From assembly GCF_017592555.1 (NCBI RefSeq), contig NZ_JAGFNS010000022.1, positions 14,983-78,982 on the forward strand: a stretch of DNA of 64,000 bases. The letters are read 5' to 3'. Shown piece after piece: positions 8,887 through 17,124 of the stretch. A program made the translations under genes and the position numbers. The notes under the pieces are model-generated. The model saw nothing but the letters and a program-made list of their open reading frames with translations, had not been told where the DNA came from and made no database searches. This DNA comes from Actinoplanes flavus (GTDB lineage: Bacteria > Actinomycetota > Actinomycetes > Mycobacteriales > Micromonosporaceae). Positions within the stretch are counted from its first letter, which is position 1, and every line of letters starts with the position of its first letter.

Positions 8887-9906
8887 ATGGCGGTCACCCT
8901 GGCGGATGTTGCCCGGCTCGCCGGGGTCTCCCCGGCGACCGTCTCCCGCGTCATCAACGACAGCGCGAAACGCGTCAACGAGGATCTCCGCGAGCGGGTC
9001 CTGGCCGCGGTGCGGCAGCTGCACTACGTACCGAACGCGCACGCGCAGAACGTGGCCCGCCCCCGCAAGTCGGCGGTCGGCGTGATCGTGCACGACGTCT
9101 CCGACCCGTACTTCGCGGAGATCACCCGGGGTCTGCAGCGGCAGGCCGGGGCGCACGACCGGCTGCTGGTCATCTGCAACAGCTACCGGGAGCCGGAGCG
9201 GGAGCTGGCGTACGTCGGGCTGCTGCGGGCCCAGCAGGTGCACGCGCTGATCCTGGCCGGCTCCGGCTACCACGACGACGCGTTCACCGAGCGGCTCAAC
9301 GGCGAGCTGGACGCGTACCAGCAGGCCGGCGGCCGGGTCGCGGTGATCGGCCGGCACCGTCTGGTCGGCAGCGCCGTGCTGCCGGCGAACGAGGACGGCG
9401 CCCACGAGCTGGGCCTGCGCATCCTCGGCCTGGGGCACCGGGAGATCGGGGTCATCGCCGGGCCCCGCTACCTGACCACCACCACGGACCGGCTCACCGG
9501 TTTCCGCCGCGCCTTCGACGAGGCCGGCGTGGAGCTGCCACCGTCCCGGCTCGTCTACTGCGACTTCACCCGGGACGGCGGCGCCCAGGCGACCGGGGCG
9601 CTGCTCGACGCCGAGCCCGGCCTGACCGCCCTGATCACGCTGAACGACTCGATGGCCGTCGGCGCCCTCGCCACCCTGCGCGAGCGCGGGGTCCGCGTGC
9701 CGGAGGACATCTCGGTGACCGGTTTCGACGACATGCCGATCGCCCGGGACGTCACTCCCGCGCTGACCACGGTGCGCCTGCCGCTGGTCGAGATGGGCGA
9801 GCGCGCGATGGCCCTGGCGCTCGGCGACGACACCGGCCCGCACAGCGAACCCGCCGCGGCGGCCCTGGTGTGGCGGTCCAGCCTCGCCGCGCCGGGCCCG
9901 GCCTGA
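8887..9906 (+). CDS. LacI-family transcriptional regulator
   Basis: A 339-residue LacI/GalR regulator with the classic start MAVTLADVARLAGVSPATVSRVIND, hinge YVPNAHAQNVARPRKSAVGVIV and effector domain ending in FDDMPIARDVTPALTTVRLP. It has no Shine-Dalgarno but sits 6 nt after a -10-like TAACCT, so it is probably translated from a leaderless mRNA. It faces another LacI gene and converges on the XRE-cupin gene with only 6 bp between stops. Target genes are not evident from the neighbourhood. Confidence 0.88.
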   Translation: MAVTLADVARLAGVSPATVSRVINDSAKRVNEDLRERVLAAVRQLHYVPNAHAQNVARPRKSAVGVIVHDVSDPYFAEITRGLQRQAGAHDRLLVICNSYREPERELAYVGLLRAQQVHALILAGSGYHDDAFTERLNGELDAYQQAGGRVAVIGRHRLVGSAVLPANEDGAHELGLRILGLGHREIGVIAGPRYLTTTTDRLTGFRRAFDEAGVELPPSRLVYCDFTRDGGAQATGALLDAEPGLTALITLNDSMAVGALATLRERGVRVPEDISVTGFDDMPIARDVTPALTTVRLPLVEMGERAMALALGDDTGPHSEPAAAALVWRSSLAAPGPA

Positions 9907-9912
9907 CCCGGC

Positions 9913-10479
9913 TCAGGAGTGGACGTGGGTGCGCTCGCCGTCGGGCGTGAGCACCGCGATGACCTCGGCCGGGCCGCCGCGCGCGCCGAAACTGTGCGGC
10001 GTCATGGTGGAGAACGACGCGGCCTCCCCGGCCTCGACGATGACGACCCGGTCGCCGAGCACCAGCTCGACCGTCCCGGAGAGCACGGTGAACCAGTCCC
10101 GTCCGGGATGCACCCGCAGGTCCTCGGGGCGCCGTGACGCCGGCCGGGTCACCCGCACCCGGGCGACGGTCAGCCCGGCGTGCTCGTGGTCGCCGCTCAG
10201 CATCCAGGTGGTGATGCCCCGCTCCGGATGGTGGTGCGGCTTGATCACCACGTCGTCGTTCTCCGTCTCGACGAGCTGGTCGAGGCTGGCGCCCAGCGCC
10301 CGGGCGATCGCGGTGAGCTGGTCGAGCCCGATCCGGCGGTGGCCGGTCTCGATCCGGCTCAGCGTGGACGGGCTCAGGTAGCAGCGGGCCGCCAGCTCGT
10401 CGAGCGACCAGCCCTTGGCGATCCGGAGCCCCCGGATGCGGGCCCGGACGAGAGCGTCGACCTCAGCGTCTTGCGTCAT
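9913..10479 (-). CDS. XRE-family regulator with C-terminal cupin
   Basis: A 188-residue regulator. The XRE helix-turn-helix occupies about residues 12-70 (IRGLRIAKGWSLDELAARCYLSPSTLSRIETG), and the C-terminal half is a cupin barrel with PHHHPERG and HPGRDWFTVLSGTVELVLGD, a likely ligand or metal sensor. The ATG at 10479 is chosen because the -10 TACAAT lies 7 nt upstream, predicting a leaderless message; an upstream start at 10506 would lie inside the divergent promoter. It is divergent from the methyltransferase gene, its probable target. Confidence 0.85.
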   Translation of the reverse strand: MTQDAEVDALVRARIRGLRIAKGWSLDELAARCYLSPSTLSRIETGHRRIGLDQLTAIARALGASLDQLVETENDDVVIKPHHHPERGITTWMLSGDHEHAGLTVARVRVTRPASRRPEDLRVHPGRDWFTVLSGTVELVLGDRVVIVEAGEAASFSTMTPHSFGARGGPAEVIAVLTPDGERTHVHS

Positions 10480-10520
10480 ACGCAAGATTGTATGCGTGAG
10501 CCGCAAACCGGTTCTACAGT
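10471..10520. promoter_or_regulatory. Overlapping divergent leaderless promoters with inverted repeats
   Basis: Minus strand: TACAAT (10487-10492) then 7 nt then the XRE ATG. Plus strand: TACAGT (10515-10520) then 6 nt then the methyltransferase ATG. The inverted repeat TTGCGT-cat-ACGCAA (10471-10485) spans the XRE start codon, and CATAC/GTATG (10477-10481 and 10490-10494) overlaps the XRE -10. These are good places for autoregulation by the XRE-cupin protein. Confidence 0.5.
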
Positions 10521-10526
10521 CGTCGT

Positions 10527-11384
10527 ATGGCTCACCAACATCACCACCACGGCCACGGTCACGGGCACGGCGACGGGTCCGATCTGGCCGAGATACTCCT
10601 GCTGGACGCCGAGGTCACCGCCGCGCACCTCGCCGTGTTCACCGGCCGGATCGCCGAACTGGCCGGCGACACCGCCGTCCATCGCGTCGTCGACCTCGGC
10701 AGCGGCACCGGGACCGGGGCGTTCGCGCTGCTCCGGCGCTTCCCCGGGGCTGTCGTCACCGCCGTCGACACCGACGAGGGCATGCTGCGGCACCTCACCG
10801 AGAGCGCTGCCCGGCACGGCGTGGCGGACCGGATCCGCCCGGTGCACGCCGACGCCGACGCCGGCTGGCCGGAGACCGGCGAGGCCGACCTGGTCTGGGC
10901 GTCGTCGTCGATGCACCACATGAACGATCCGGACCGGGTGCTCGCCGACGTCCACGCCACCCTGCGCCCCGGGGGCCTGCTCGCGATGATCGAGATGGAG
11001 TCGATGCCCCGGTTCCTGCCCGACGACATCGGCATCGGCGCCTCCGGCCTGGAGGCGCGCTGCCACGCCCTCGCCGACGCGGCCAAGGCCGAGCACCTGC
11101 CGCACATGGGCTCCGACTGGCCGGCCCGGCTGCGCGCCGCCGGGTTCACCGTCCTCGACTCCCGGGACCTGGTCGTCGACCTGGCCCCGCCGCTGCCCGC
11201 CCCGGCGGTCCGCTACGCGGTGGCCACGCTGAAACGGTTCCGGGCCGGTCTCGCCGAGCGCCTGCCGGCCGAGGACCGGGAGACGCTCGACACGCTGCTC
11301 GCGAAGGACGAGCACGTCCTGCGGCACCTGCCCGGCCTGTCGGTGCACAGCACCCGCTCGGCCTGGATCGCCGCGCGGTCCTAG
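10527..11384 (+). CDS. Class I SAM-dependent methyltransferase with His-rich N-terminus
   Basis: A 285-residue methyltransferase. Motif I is VVDLGSGTGTGAF, followed by VTAVDTDEGML, and the later DLVWASSSMHHMNDPDRVLADVHATLRPGG is typical of Methyltransf_11/25 proteins. The first 13 residues are MAHQHHHHGHGHG, a strip likely to bind Ni, Zn or Cu ions. It lacks a Shine-Dalgarno but sits 6 nt behind TACAGT, so it is predicted leaderless. It is divergent from an XRE-cupin regulator. The acceptor substrate is unknown; the metal-binding tail hints at a link with metal or metalloid handling, which is inference. Confidence 0.82.
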   Translation: MAHQHHHHGHGHGHGDGSDLAEILLLDAEVTAAHLAVFTGRIAELAGDTAVHRVVDLGSGTGTGAFALLRRFPGAVVTAVDTDEGMLRHLTESAARHGVADRIRPVHADADAGWPETGEADLVWASSSMHHMNDPDRVLADVHATLRPGGLLAMIEMESMPRFLPDDIGIGASGLEARCHALADAAKAEHLPHMGSDWPARLRAAGFTVLDSRDLVVDLAPPLPAPAVRYAVATLKRFRAGLAERLPAEDRETLDTLLAKDEHVLRHLPGLSVHSTRSAWIAARS

Positions 11385-11391
11385 GATCCGG

Positions 11392-13428
11392 TCAGGCGGT
11401 CGCCGTCTCGGCGGCGCGCTCCTCGATGATCGTCTTGATCCGGTCGGCCTGGACCCGGCTCTTGATCCCGGTCACCGCCTGCACCTTGTACCGGCTCAAC
11501 CGCCCGGTGCTGCGCAGGTGCTCGAACAACTCGGCGCCGTGCATCTCCAGCACCTCGTCGTCGCTGGCCGGACGTGCGCTCTGCGGCCGCGGCAGCAGTT
11601 CCGCCCACGGCTGGGAGCTGCCCGGCGCGGTCATCCCGGTGAGCGCCAGCGCGTAGTCGCCGATGAAGCGGCGGATCGTCGCGTCGTCGAGCCGGGGAGC
11701 GCTGGGGGCGAGCAGGTCGGCCAGTTCCTCCGGGTCCAGCGGCTGGCCCTCGCCGAGCTCCTCCTCCAGCGCGGTCCGCAGGTCGAGGAGGGCGTTGTTC
11801 CAGGCCTCGGAGCCGACCGGGGCGAGCGCCGGCGCGGGCAGGAAGTCGCGCCACGGGTAGGTCGACTCGACGTGCTCACCGTCCAGCTCCCGCACGTACT
11901 CGTTGATGAACGTGCGGACGACCCCCTCGCCGAGCTTCGGCACCCGGGGCGCGAGCTTGCGGGCCAGCTCGTTGATCCGCAGATAGTTCATCTCCGGCAG
12001 GTCCTCGGCGCTGATCTCCTGGTCGACCATCTTGCTGAGCCGGTCGACCTCGAGCCGCCACCAGGGCGAACCGGCGATGCTGACGGCCGGGCGGGCCCCG
12101 GTCGGGGTGGCCGCCCAGGCCGGCTGCGAGGCGGGCGCCGGGGAGACCGGGATCGGAACGCCCCGGTCGGCCGGGCCGCGCTGGACCGGGATCGCGACCG
12201 TCGCGACCGCGGCCGGGAGCGCCGGTTCGGGGACGGGCGGCGTCTCCGGAGCCGACGGGACGCCGGCCCGGTCGTCCGCGGCCACGGCCGGAGCCGGAGC
12301 ATCCGGCTCAGCCGGAGCCGGTGAAATCGGAGCCGGTGAGACGGGAGCCGGTGAAATCGGAGCCGCCGCAGCGGGGGCCGGCGCGACGGGTTCCGGCTCG
12401 ACCGGCTGGACGAACCGGACCGGCTGCACCGACGGCACCGCCGGGCCCGGCGCGGCCACGGCCGGATCGGCCTGCCCGGCCGGCACGGGGCCGTCCGCCT
12501 TCGTCCCGGCCGCGCCCGCCATCGTCCCGGCCGCGTCCGCCGGAACCCCGGCGGACAGGAGCGCGGCCGGCGTCCTCGGCTCGGCGGCGGCGACCGCGGC
12601 GAGACCCCCGGCCGGTACCGGGATCCGCACCGCCCCCGGCACCAGCAGATCCATCACCCGCTGGATTCGGGCCAGCTGCTCGATGACCTCCTCGACGACC
12701 GGCTCCCCCGCGGTCCGGGCGTCCTTGAGCAGCCGGGACCGCCACCACGGTTTCGGGAAGCGGCCGGCGCTCACCCGGTGGTAGTTGACGACCATCCGGC
12801 GCACCTGTCGCTCGGCGGCCATCCGTACCAGATCGGGGTCGTCGTCCGGGATGAGCCAGCCCCACCGCTCGGCGAGCCGCCGCGGGCTGTAGGCGAACCG
12901 CCCGCGCCGGACCCGTTGCCCGGCCGCGGTGAGCGCCGCCCACCACATCAGGAAGATCATGCAGGGTACGGCCAGCCGCAGCAGTTTCTCGGTGAAGGTG
13001 ACCGCGTTGCTGGCCACGATGACACCGGAGAGCCCGGCGATCAGTGCCGCGATGTAGAGCATCGCCCCCGGATGGCCGGGGGTGACGATGGTGCCGTCGC
13101 TCGCGTGGACGGAGGTGCGCCGGTACTGCTCGGCGGCCAGTGACGTGGCGGTGAGGAAGCAGATCTCGAAGACCGCGAACACCAGCACCGCGAAGATCTT
13201 CGGCAGGTTGAGCTGGTCGATCGCGATGACCCACATGCCCTCGGCGTTGAGCAGCAGCGCCAGGTTCATGCTGAAGGCCAGGGCGAGCGGGCGCAGCGGC
13301 TTTCCGGTCCGCTTGGCCCAGATGCCGAAGCTGATCAGCAGGATGACCCCGAGCAGGCCACCGGCCAGCAGGACCAGGGCGGCGTAGTCCCGCCAGAAGT
13401 CCGCGATCAGGTCGTTGAACTGCTTCAC
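11392..13428 (-). CDS. Membrane protein with four helices, Pro/Ala linker and duplicated C-terminal module
   Basis: A 678-residue protein with a GTG start. The first 190 residues hold four membrane helices in two pairs (ALVLLAGGLLGVILLISFGIW, LALAFSMNLALLL, then AALIAGLSGVIVASNAVTF and MIFLMWWAALTAAG), resembling DUF2637-type actinobacterial membrane proteins. A long Pro/Ala-rich linker (about 270-460) includes 15-nt tandem repeats. The C-terminal part carries two copies of a helical module, ELARKLAPRVPKLGEGVVRTF...YPWRDFLP and ELADLLAPSAPRLDDATIRRF...QPWAELLP, then a possible helix-turn-helix LSRYKVQAVTGIKSRVQADR. The start overlaps the stop of a 44-codon ORF. Function is unknown. Confidence 0.75.
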   Translation of the reverse strand: MKQFNDLIADFWRDYAALVLLAGGLLGVILLISFGIWAKRTGKPLRPLALAFSMNLALLLNAEGMWVIAIDQLNLPKIFAVLVFAVFEICFLTATSLAAEQYRRTSVHASDGTIVTPGHPGAMLYIAALIAGLSGVIVASNAVTFTEKLLRLAVPCMIFLMWWAALTAAGQRVRRGRFAYSPRRLAERWGWLIPDDDPDLVRMAAERQVRRMVVNYHRVSAGRFPKPWWRSRLLKDARTAGEPVVEEVIEQLARIQRVMDLLVPGAVRIPVPAGGLAAVAAAEPRTPAALLSAGVPADAAGTMAGAAGTKADGPVPAGQADPAVAAPGPAVPSVQPVRFVQPVEPEPVAPAPAAAAPISPAPVSPAPISPAPAEPDAPAPAVAADDRAGVPSAPETPPVPEPALPAAVATVAIPVQRGPADRGVPIPVSPAPASQPAWAATPTGARPAVSIAGSPWWRLEVDRLSKMVDQEISAEDLPEMNYLRINELARKLAPRVPKLGEGVVRTFINEYVRELDGEHVESTYPWRDFLPAPALAPVGSEAWNNALLDLRTALEEELGEGQPLDPEELADLLAPSAPRLDDATIRRFIGDYALALTGMTAPGSSQPWAELLPRPQSARPASDDEVLEMHGAELFEHLRSTGRLSRYKVQAVTGIKSRVQADRIKTIIEERAAETATA
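12314..12364 (-). repeat. 15-bp tandem repeat encoding the PAP(I/V)S linker
   Basis: Three full copies of GGAGCCGGTGANANC-type units (12314-12328, 12329-12343, 12344-12358) plus a partial copy encode alternating PAPIS and PAPVS in the linker of the membrane protein. Confidence 0.7.
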
Positions 13429-13559
13429 GGTCGAACGCCTTTCGATGCGGCCGCAAGGTCCTCGTCGAGCGCCGCGGCGATCAGCGCGCGGCGGTTGCCG
13501 GTGGTGCGCCGTGCCGCCGGTCCACCGGCGACGGCGACGATCGTGTCCGTGCTTCCCAC
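13425..13559 (-). CDS. Small ORF (44 aa) translationally coupled to the downstream membrane protein
   Basis: A 44-codon frame starts with GTG at 13559, encoding VGSTDTIVAVAGGPAARRTT and ending AAASKGVRP. It has one of the strongest ribosome-binding sites in the window (AGGGGAGGT, 6 nt before GTG). Its TGA overlaps the GTG of the membrane protein gene (GTGA), the arrangement used for translational coupling. The peptide is short and Ala/Arg-rich with no membrane helix. It may be a real small protein or a leader that sets translation of the next gene. No family is recognised. Confidence 0.55.
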   Translation of the reverse strand: MGSTDTIVAVAGGPAARRTTGNRRALIAAALDEDLAAASKGVRP

Positions 13560-13757
13560 GACGTCACCTCCCCTGTGCGCCCGCTGTCTACCACGCCCGT
13601 GTCCCGGCTCCGGTGCGCCACGCGGCGCATGAGGCTATCCGATGGCGCCACCCCGAGGCGATTCACACCCCCGGCCGGGATGGAGTGGCGACCGGCGGGT
13701 GATCAATTTACGGTCGGGGTATCGACGGTGGTCGGGTGCCGGGAGGGGTAGCGGTCG

Positions 13758-14372
13758 ATGGTCGTGAGGTGGGCGGTCGTGGCGGCCGCTGCCGTCGTGG
13801 TGATCCTGGTCTGTGTGGCGGCGGTGGCCGTCTGGCAGCGCCCCCGGCGGGTGACCGCCGAGGTGGACGAGATGGTGGCCGACGTGGAGGCGGTCCGGGC
13901 CGCGGCCGGCCGGGCGGTCCGGGCGGCGGACGAGGCACGGCACCGGGCCGAGCACGCGGCCGGCGAGCGGGACCGGGCCGAGGACCGCTATCTGGAGGCG
14001 CGCTGGGAGTCCCGGGTGGCCACCGCGGACGAGACCCAGATGCTGGTGCAGCGGGCGGCGCTGGCCGCCTACCGGCGCGGCGAGCTGACGGTGGAGCAGC
14101 TCAACGGCATCTGGCACCATGCCGGCCCACCGGCCGATCAGGTCGACGACGACCGGGTCCGGGTGGCCCGCCGCGCCTATCTGGACGCGGTGTCCGAGAC
14201 GGTCCAGGTCCGCGCGGCGGCGCACGTGGCCGCGGTCGCCGCCGAGGTCCTGGTCGAGGAGTCCCACAACGTCGAGCGGGACGCCATCGAGGCCCGGGTG
14301 CAGCACGAGGCCACGTCCGGGATCAACGGGTTGTTCACATCGGACGACCCGGGAGAACCGACGCCGCCCTGA
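13758..14372 (+). CDS. Small membrane-anchored coiled-coil protein
   Basis: A 204-residue protein with one N-terminal membrane helix (VVRWAVVAAAAVVVILVCVAAVAVW) followed by a cytoplasmic or extracellular helical region rich in Ala, Glu and Arg (VDEMVADVEAVRAAAGRAVRAADEARHRAEHAAGERDRAEDR as broken heptads), predicted to be a coiled coil. GAGGGG lies about 9 nt before the ATG. No enzymatic motif is seen. It ends 20 bp before the MATE exporter and may be expressed with it. Family unknown. Confidence 0.7.
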   Translation: MVVRWAVVAAAAVVVILVCVAAVAVWQRPRRVTAEVDEMVADVEAVRAAAGRAVRAADEARHRAEHAAGERDRAEDRYLEARWESRVATADETQMLVQRAALAAYRRGELTVEQLNGIWHHAGPPADQVDDDRVRVARRAYLDAVSETVQVRAAAHVAAVAAEVLVEESHNVERDAIEARVQHEATSGINGLFTSDDPGEPTPP

Positions 14373-14392
14373 TTCGGCATGATCGCCTCATC

Positions 14393-15682
14393 ATGACCGA
14401 GACCCGGGCGATTCTGCGCTCCGCGCTGCCCCTGTACGTCACGATGGCCGTCTCCTCGGCGAGCGCGCTGGTCAGCACCGCGCTCCTGGGCCGGCACGGC
14501 ACCGCCTCCCTGGCCGCGTTCGCGGTCGCCGCCGCGGTCTACGTGCCCGTGGTCACCGCGGTGTCCGGGGTGATGCGCGGCATGATGCCCTATGTCACCG
14601 CGGCCCACGACGATCCGGTGGCGCTGCGGCGGGTGCTGGGCAGCGGCCGGGTGCTCGGTCTCGGGATCGGTGGCTGTGGCGCTCTGGTGGTGCTGGCCAC
14701 CCCGGCGGTCGCCCGGGCGTCCGGGGTGGACGGCGCGGCGGTCGACGGTCTCGGCCCGCTGCCGCCGCTGCTGGCCGCCGCGGTGCTCGCCCAGTCGGTG
14801 AGCGCCTCGGCGAGTTCCGCGCTGGTCGCCCTGGACCGCGGGAAGCTGGTGATGTGGGCGGGCCTGTCCGGCACGGCCGTCACGGTGCTGCTGTCCGCGC
14901 TGCTGACACCGCGGACCGGGGTGTCCGGGGCGGGCATCGCGATGCTGGCCTCCGCGGTCGTCGTCGCCGTGGTGGCGCGGGCCGGCCTGCACCGGAGGAC
15001 CGGCCGGCCGGGCCGCCCGGATCGCCGGGAGATCGTCACCCTGGCCCGGACCGGTCTGCCGATGGCCGGCACGGTGCTGGTGAAGTTCGCGGTGCTGAGT
15101 GTCCTGACGATCGCGGCGGCCCGGCTGGGCGCCGCGCAGGCGGCCGCACACGGCATCGGCGAGACGCTGGTCAATCTGATCTTCACCGCGGCCGTGGCGC
15201 TGGGGCAGGCCACGGTGCCGCGGGTCAGCGCCGGCGGGTACCGGGCGGCCCGGACCGCCGCGATCCTGGCGCTGATCGGAACCGGGACCCTGGCCGGCGT
15301 CCTGATCGTCGCCGGCCGCTGGATCGTCCCGGTGTTCAGTGCCGACCCGCAGCTGCGGCCGGACGTGGTGGCGCTGCTGCCGCTGGTCGGGTTCGCCGTG
15401 GTGACCGACGCGCTCCAGGCGGTCTACGGGTTCGCGCTGCTCGGCCTGCGCAACACCCTGCCGAGCCTGTTCTGCACGCTGATCTTCTTCGGCCTGCTGG
15501 CGGTGGTGGCCGTGCCGGCCGCCGAGCACGGCGGGCTGCCACTGCTCTGGACCGCGCTGGGCGTGGCGAACCTGTCCCAGGCCGCGGCCAAGGCGTTCCT
15601 CTACCGCCGCGCCGCCGGCAAAGCGAAAGCCGCCGGCAAAGCGGAAGCCGACGGCCAAGCGGAAGCCGCCGGCACGCGATAG
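14393..15682 (+). CDS. MATE-family efflux protein
   Basis: A 429-residue polytopic protein with about 12 membrane helices in two related halves, the layout of MATE Na+ or H+ coupled multidrug exporters. Segments such as LPLYVTMAVSSASALVSTALLG and GLPMAGTVLVKFAVLSVLTIAAARLGAAQAAAHGIGE match the start of each half. The start MTETRAILRS is the first Met in a frame whose upstream extension is clearly non-coding. The last 25 residues are a charged Ala/Gly/Lys tail from an 18-bp tandem repeat (15611-15673), which is variable-looking and probably dispensable. Confidence 0.82.
   Translation: MTETRAILRSALPLYVTMAVSSASALVSTALLGRHGTASLAAFAVAAAVYVPVVTAVSGVMRGMMPYVTAAHDDPVALRRVLGSGRVLGLGIGGCGALVVLATPAVARASGVDGAAVDGLGPLPPLLAAAVLAQSVSASASSALVALDRGKLVMWAGLSGTAVTVLLSALLTPRTGVSGAGIAMLASAVVVAVVARAGLHRRTGRPGRPDRREIVTLARTGLPMAGTVLVKFAVLSVLTIAAARLGAAQAAAHGIGETLVNLIFTAAVALGQATVPRVSAGGYRAARTAAILALIGTGTLAGVLIVAGRWIVPVFSADPQLRPDVVALLPLVGFAVVTDALQAVYGFALLGLRNTLPSLFCTLIFFGLLAVVAVPAAEHGGLPLLWTALGVANLSQAAAKAFLYRRAAGKAKAAGKAEADGQAEAAGTR
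15611..15673 (+). repeat. 18-bp tandem repeat at the end of the MATE gene
   Basis: Three and a half copies of GCCGCCGGCAAAGCGGAA-type units encode an AAGKAE-like tail. Confidence 0.7.
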
Positions 15683-15705
15683 TCCGTCACCCGGCCCGTA
15701 CGGGA

Positions 15706-15737
15706 AACGGCCCGGCCGCCAGGGCAGCCGGGCCGTT
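15706..15737. terminator. Bidirectional terminator between MATE and repeat-protein genes
   Basis: AACGGCCCGGC pairs perfectly with GCCGGGCCGTT (11-bp stem, 10-nt loop). It lies between two convergent genes and starts with AA and ends with TT, so it can serve both strands. Confidence 0.75.
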
Positions 15738-15758
15738 GCGCCGATCAGACGCGGTGGA

Positions 15759-16982
15759 TCACTTGTTCAGGTTGCAGGCGGACAGGCCCTCGGCGTTCAG
15801 GTCCGGCTTGGCGGCGTTGCGGCCGATCGCCGTCTCCATCCGGTTGATGGCCGCGAATCGCTTGTCCTTCAGCGGGCCGAGGATCGCGTTGTTGATGAAG
15901 TTCACGCCGCCCTGGAAGGCCGTGCTCTTGATCCGGGCGTTGGCCTCGTTGATCTGGGTCTGCAGCAGGGCCAGGTTCTGGTTGACCTCGTTCGCGGCCT
16001 GCGCCGGGATCGCCACGTTGATCACGACGTCCGGGCAGTCCACCTGCGCGGTGCCGTCGTTGATGCCGACGTTGCCGGTGTTCCGGCTGGCCGCGGCCTG
16101 GTTGTTGCCGTTGTTCCCGCCGTTGTTCGCCGGGGCCTGCGTGGTCGGGGCCGCGGTCGGCGCGGCCCCGGCGCCACCGCCGGCGGCGTTGAGCGAGCAG
16201 GTCGACAGGCCCTCGGCGTTCAGGTCCGGCTTGGCGGCGTTGCGGCCGATCGCCGTCTCCATCCGGTTGATGGCCGCGAACCGCTTGTCCTTCAGCGGGC
16301 CGAGGATCGCGTTCTGGACGAAGTTGGCGCCGCCCTGGCCGAACGAGCTCTTGAGCCGGGCGTTCGCCTCGTTGATCTGGGTCTGCAGCAGGGCCAGGTT
16401 CCGGTCGATCTCGGCCCGCGCCTGCGCCGGGACCGCCACGTTGATGACGACGTCCGGGCAGACGATCGTGCCGACGTTCCCGGCCGCGGCGGCGCCGGCC
16501 GACACCGCGGCGGCGGGCACCTGGGCCGGCTCCGGGGAGGCGTTGCCGCCGCCGTTGGCGTTGAGCGAGCAGCCGGAGAGGCCCTCGGCGTTCAGGTTCG
16601 GCTTGGCGATGGTCCGGCCGATCGCCGTCTCCATCCGGTTGATGGCCGCGAACCGCTTGTCCTTCAGCGGGCCGAGGATCGCGTTCTGGATGAAGTTCGC
16701 GCCGCCCTGGCCCTGGGTGGTGCGGATCCGGTTGTTGGCCTCCTGGATCTGCGTGTTCAGCAGTTGCAGGTTGCGGGCGATCTCCGCCTGGGCCTGCGCC
16801 GGTACGGCGCCGAGCTTGTCGGCCACCGTCGGGCAGTTCACCGTCGGGACGGCGGTGTCGGCCGCGGCCGCGACGCCGAGCCCCACACCGACCAGGGCCA
16901 CCGCGACACCCGCGACGCCGGCCACACGCCAGCGCTTCGCTCCGGCCGACGAGCCCTTCGCGTAGCTCCGGTACCGCTTCAT
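15759..16982 (-). CDS. Secreted or anchored protein with three near-identical 88-residue modules
   Basis: A 407-residue protein starting MKRYRSYAKG, with AGGAAGG 8 nt before the ATG. One hydrophobic segment (about 20-41) is a signal peptide or anchor. The rest is three modules bounded by cysteines: C50-C138, C175-C262 and C316-C403, separated by Ala/Gly/Asn-rich linkers. Each module has CP, then N-LL-TQI-EAN-RI, then QGG-NF--NAILG and an invariant LKDKRFAAINRMETAIGR, then LNAEGLS-C-LN. One disulfide per module is likely. I do not recognise the family. Module identity suggests recent duplication or gene conversion. Confidence 0.75.
   Translation of the reverse strand: MKRYRSYAKGSSAGAKRWRVAGVAGVAVALVGVGLGVAAAADTAVPTVNCPTVADKLGAVPAQAQAEIARNLQLLNTQIQEANNRIRTTQGQGGANFIQNAILGPLKDKRFAAINRMETAIGRTIAKPNLNAEGLSGCSLNANGGGNASPEPAQVPAAAVSAGAAAAGNVGTIVCPDVVINVAVPAQARAEIDRNLALLQTQINEANARLKSSFGQGGANFVQNAILGPLKDKRFAAINRMETAIGRNAAKPDLNAEGLSTCSLNAAGGGAGAAPTAAPTTQAPANNGGNNGNNQAAASRNTGNVGINDGTAQVDCPDVVINVAIPAQAANEVNQNLALLQTQINEANARIKSTAFQGGVNFINNAILGPLKDKRFAAINRMETAIGRNAAKPDLNAEGLSACNLNK
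15774..16037 (-). repeat. Module repeat 3 of the triple-repeat protein
   Basis: Encodes C316-C403. It is nearly identical to the copies at 16197-16460 and 16569-16835 over the stretch coding for the invariant core. Confidence 0.8.
16197..16460 (-). repeat. Module repeat 2 of the triple-repeat protein
   Basis: Encodes C175-C262. Shares the CPDVVINVA opening with module 3 and the core LKDKRFAAINRMETAIGR with both others. Confidence 0.8.
16569..16835 (-). repeat. Module repeat 1 of the triple-repeat protein
   Basis: Encodes C50-C138, the most divergent of the three at its N-terminal end (CPTVADKLG) but identical in the core. Confidence 0.8.
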
Positions 16983-17072
16983 CTGCGTGCCTTCCTGTCG
17001 AACCGCTCTCTCGACCGGTCCATACGGGAACGCTCCCAACGGCGGATCACCAAAGATCTGAATAAAGAAAAA

Positions 17073-17102
17073 CTTAAGGTTCGAGGGGCTGCACTCTTAA
17101 GG
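17073..17102. promoter_or_regulatory. Paired CTTAAGG direct repeats upstream of the triple-repeat gene
   Basis: CTTAAGG occurs at 17073-17079 and 17096-17102, 23 bp apart, about two helical turns, in an unusually AT-rich stretch 90-120 bp before the start of the triple-repeat gene. This looks like a tandem activator or response-regulator site. Confidence 0.4.
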
Positions 17103-17124
17103 CTCTTACCAAACGGGAAGGCGC

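Noticed and set aside
13481..13666. 61-codon minus-strand frame before the membrane protein
   Set aside because: It overlaps the better 44-codon ORF in another frame; the latter has the strong ribosome-binding site and the GTGA junction.
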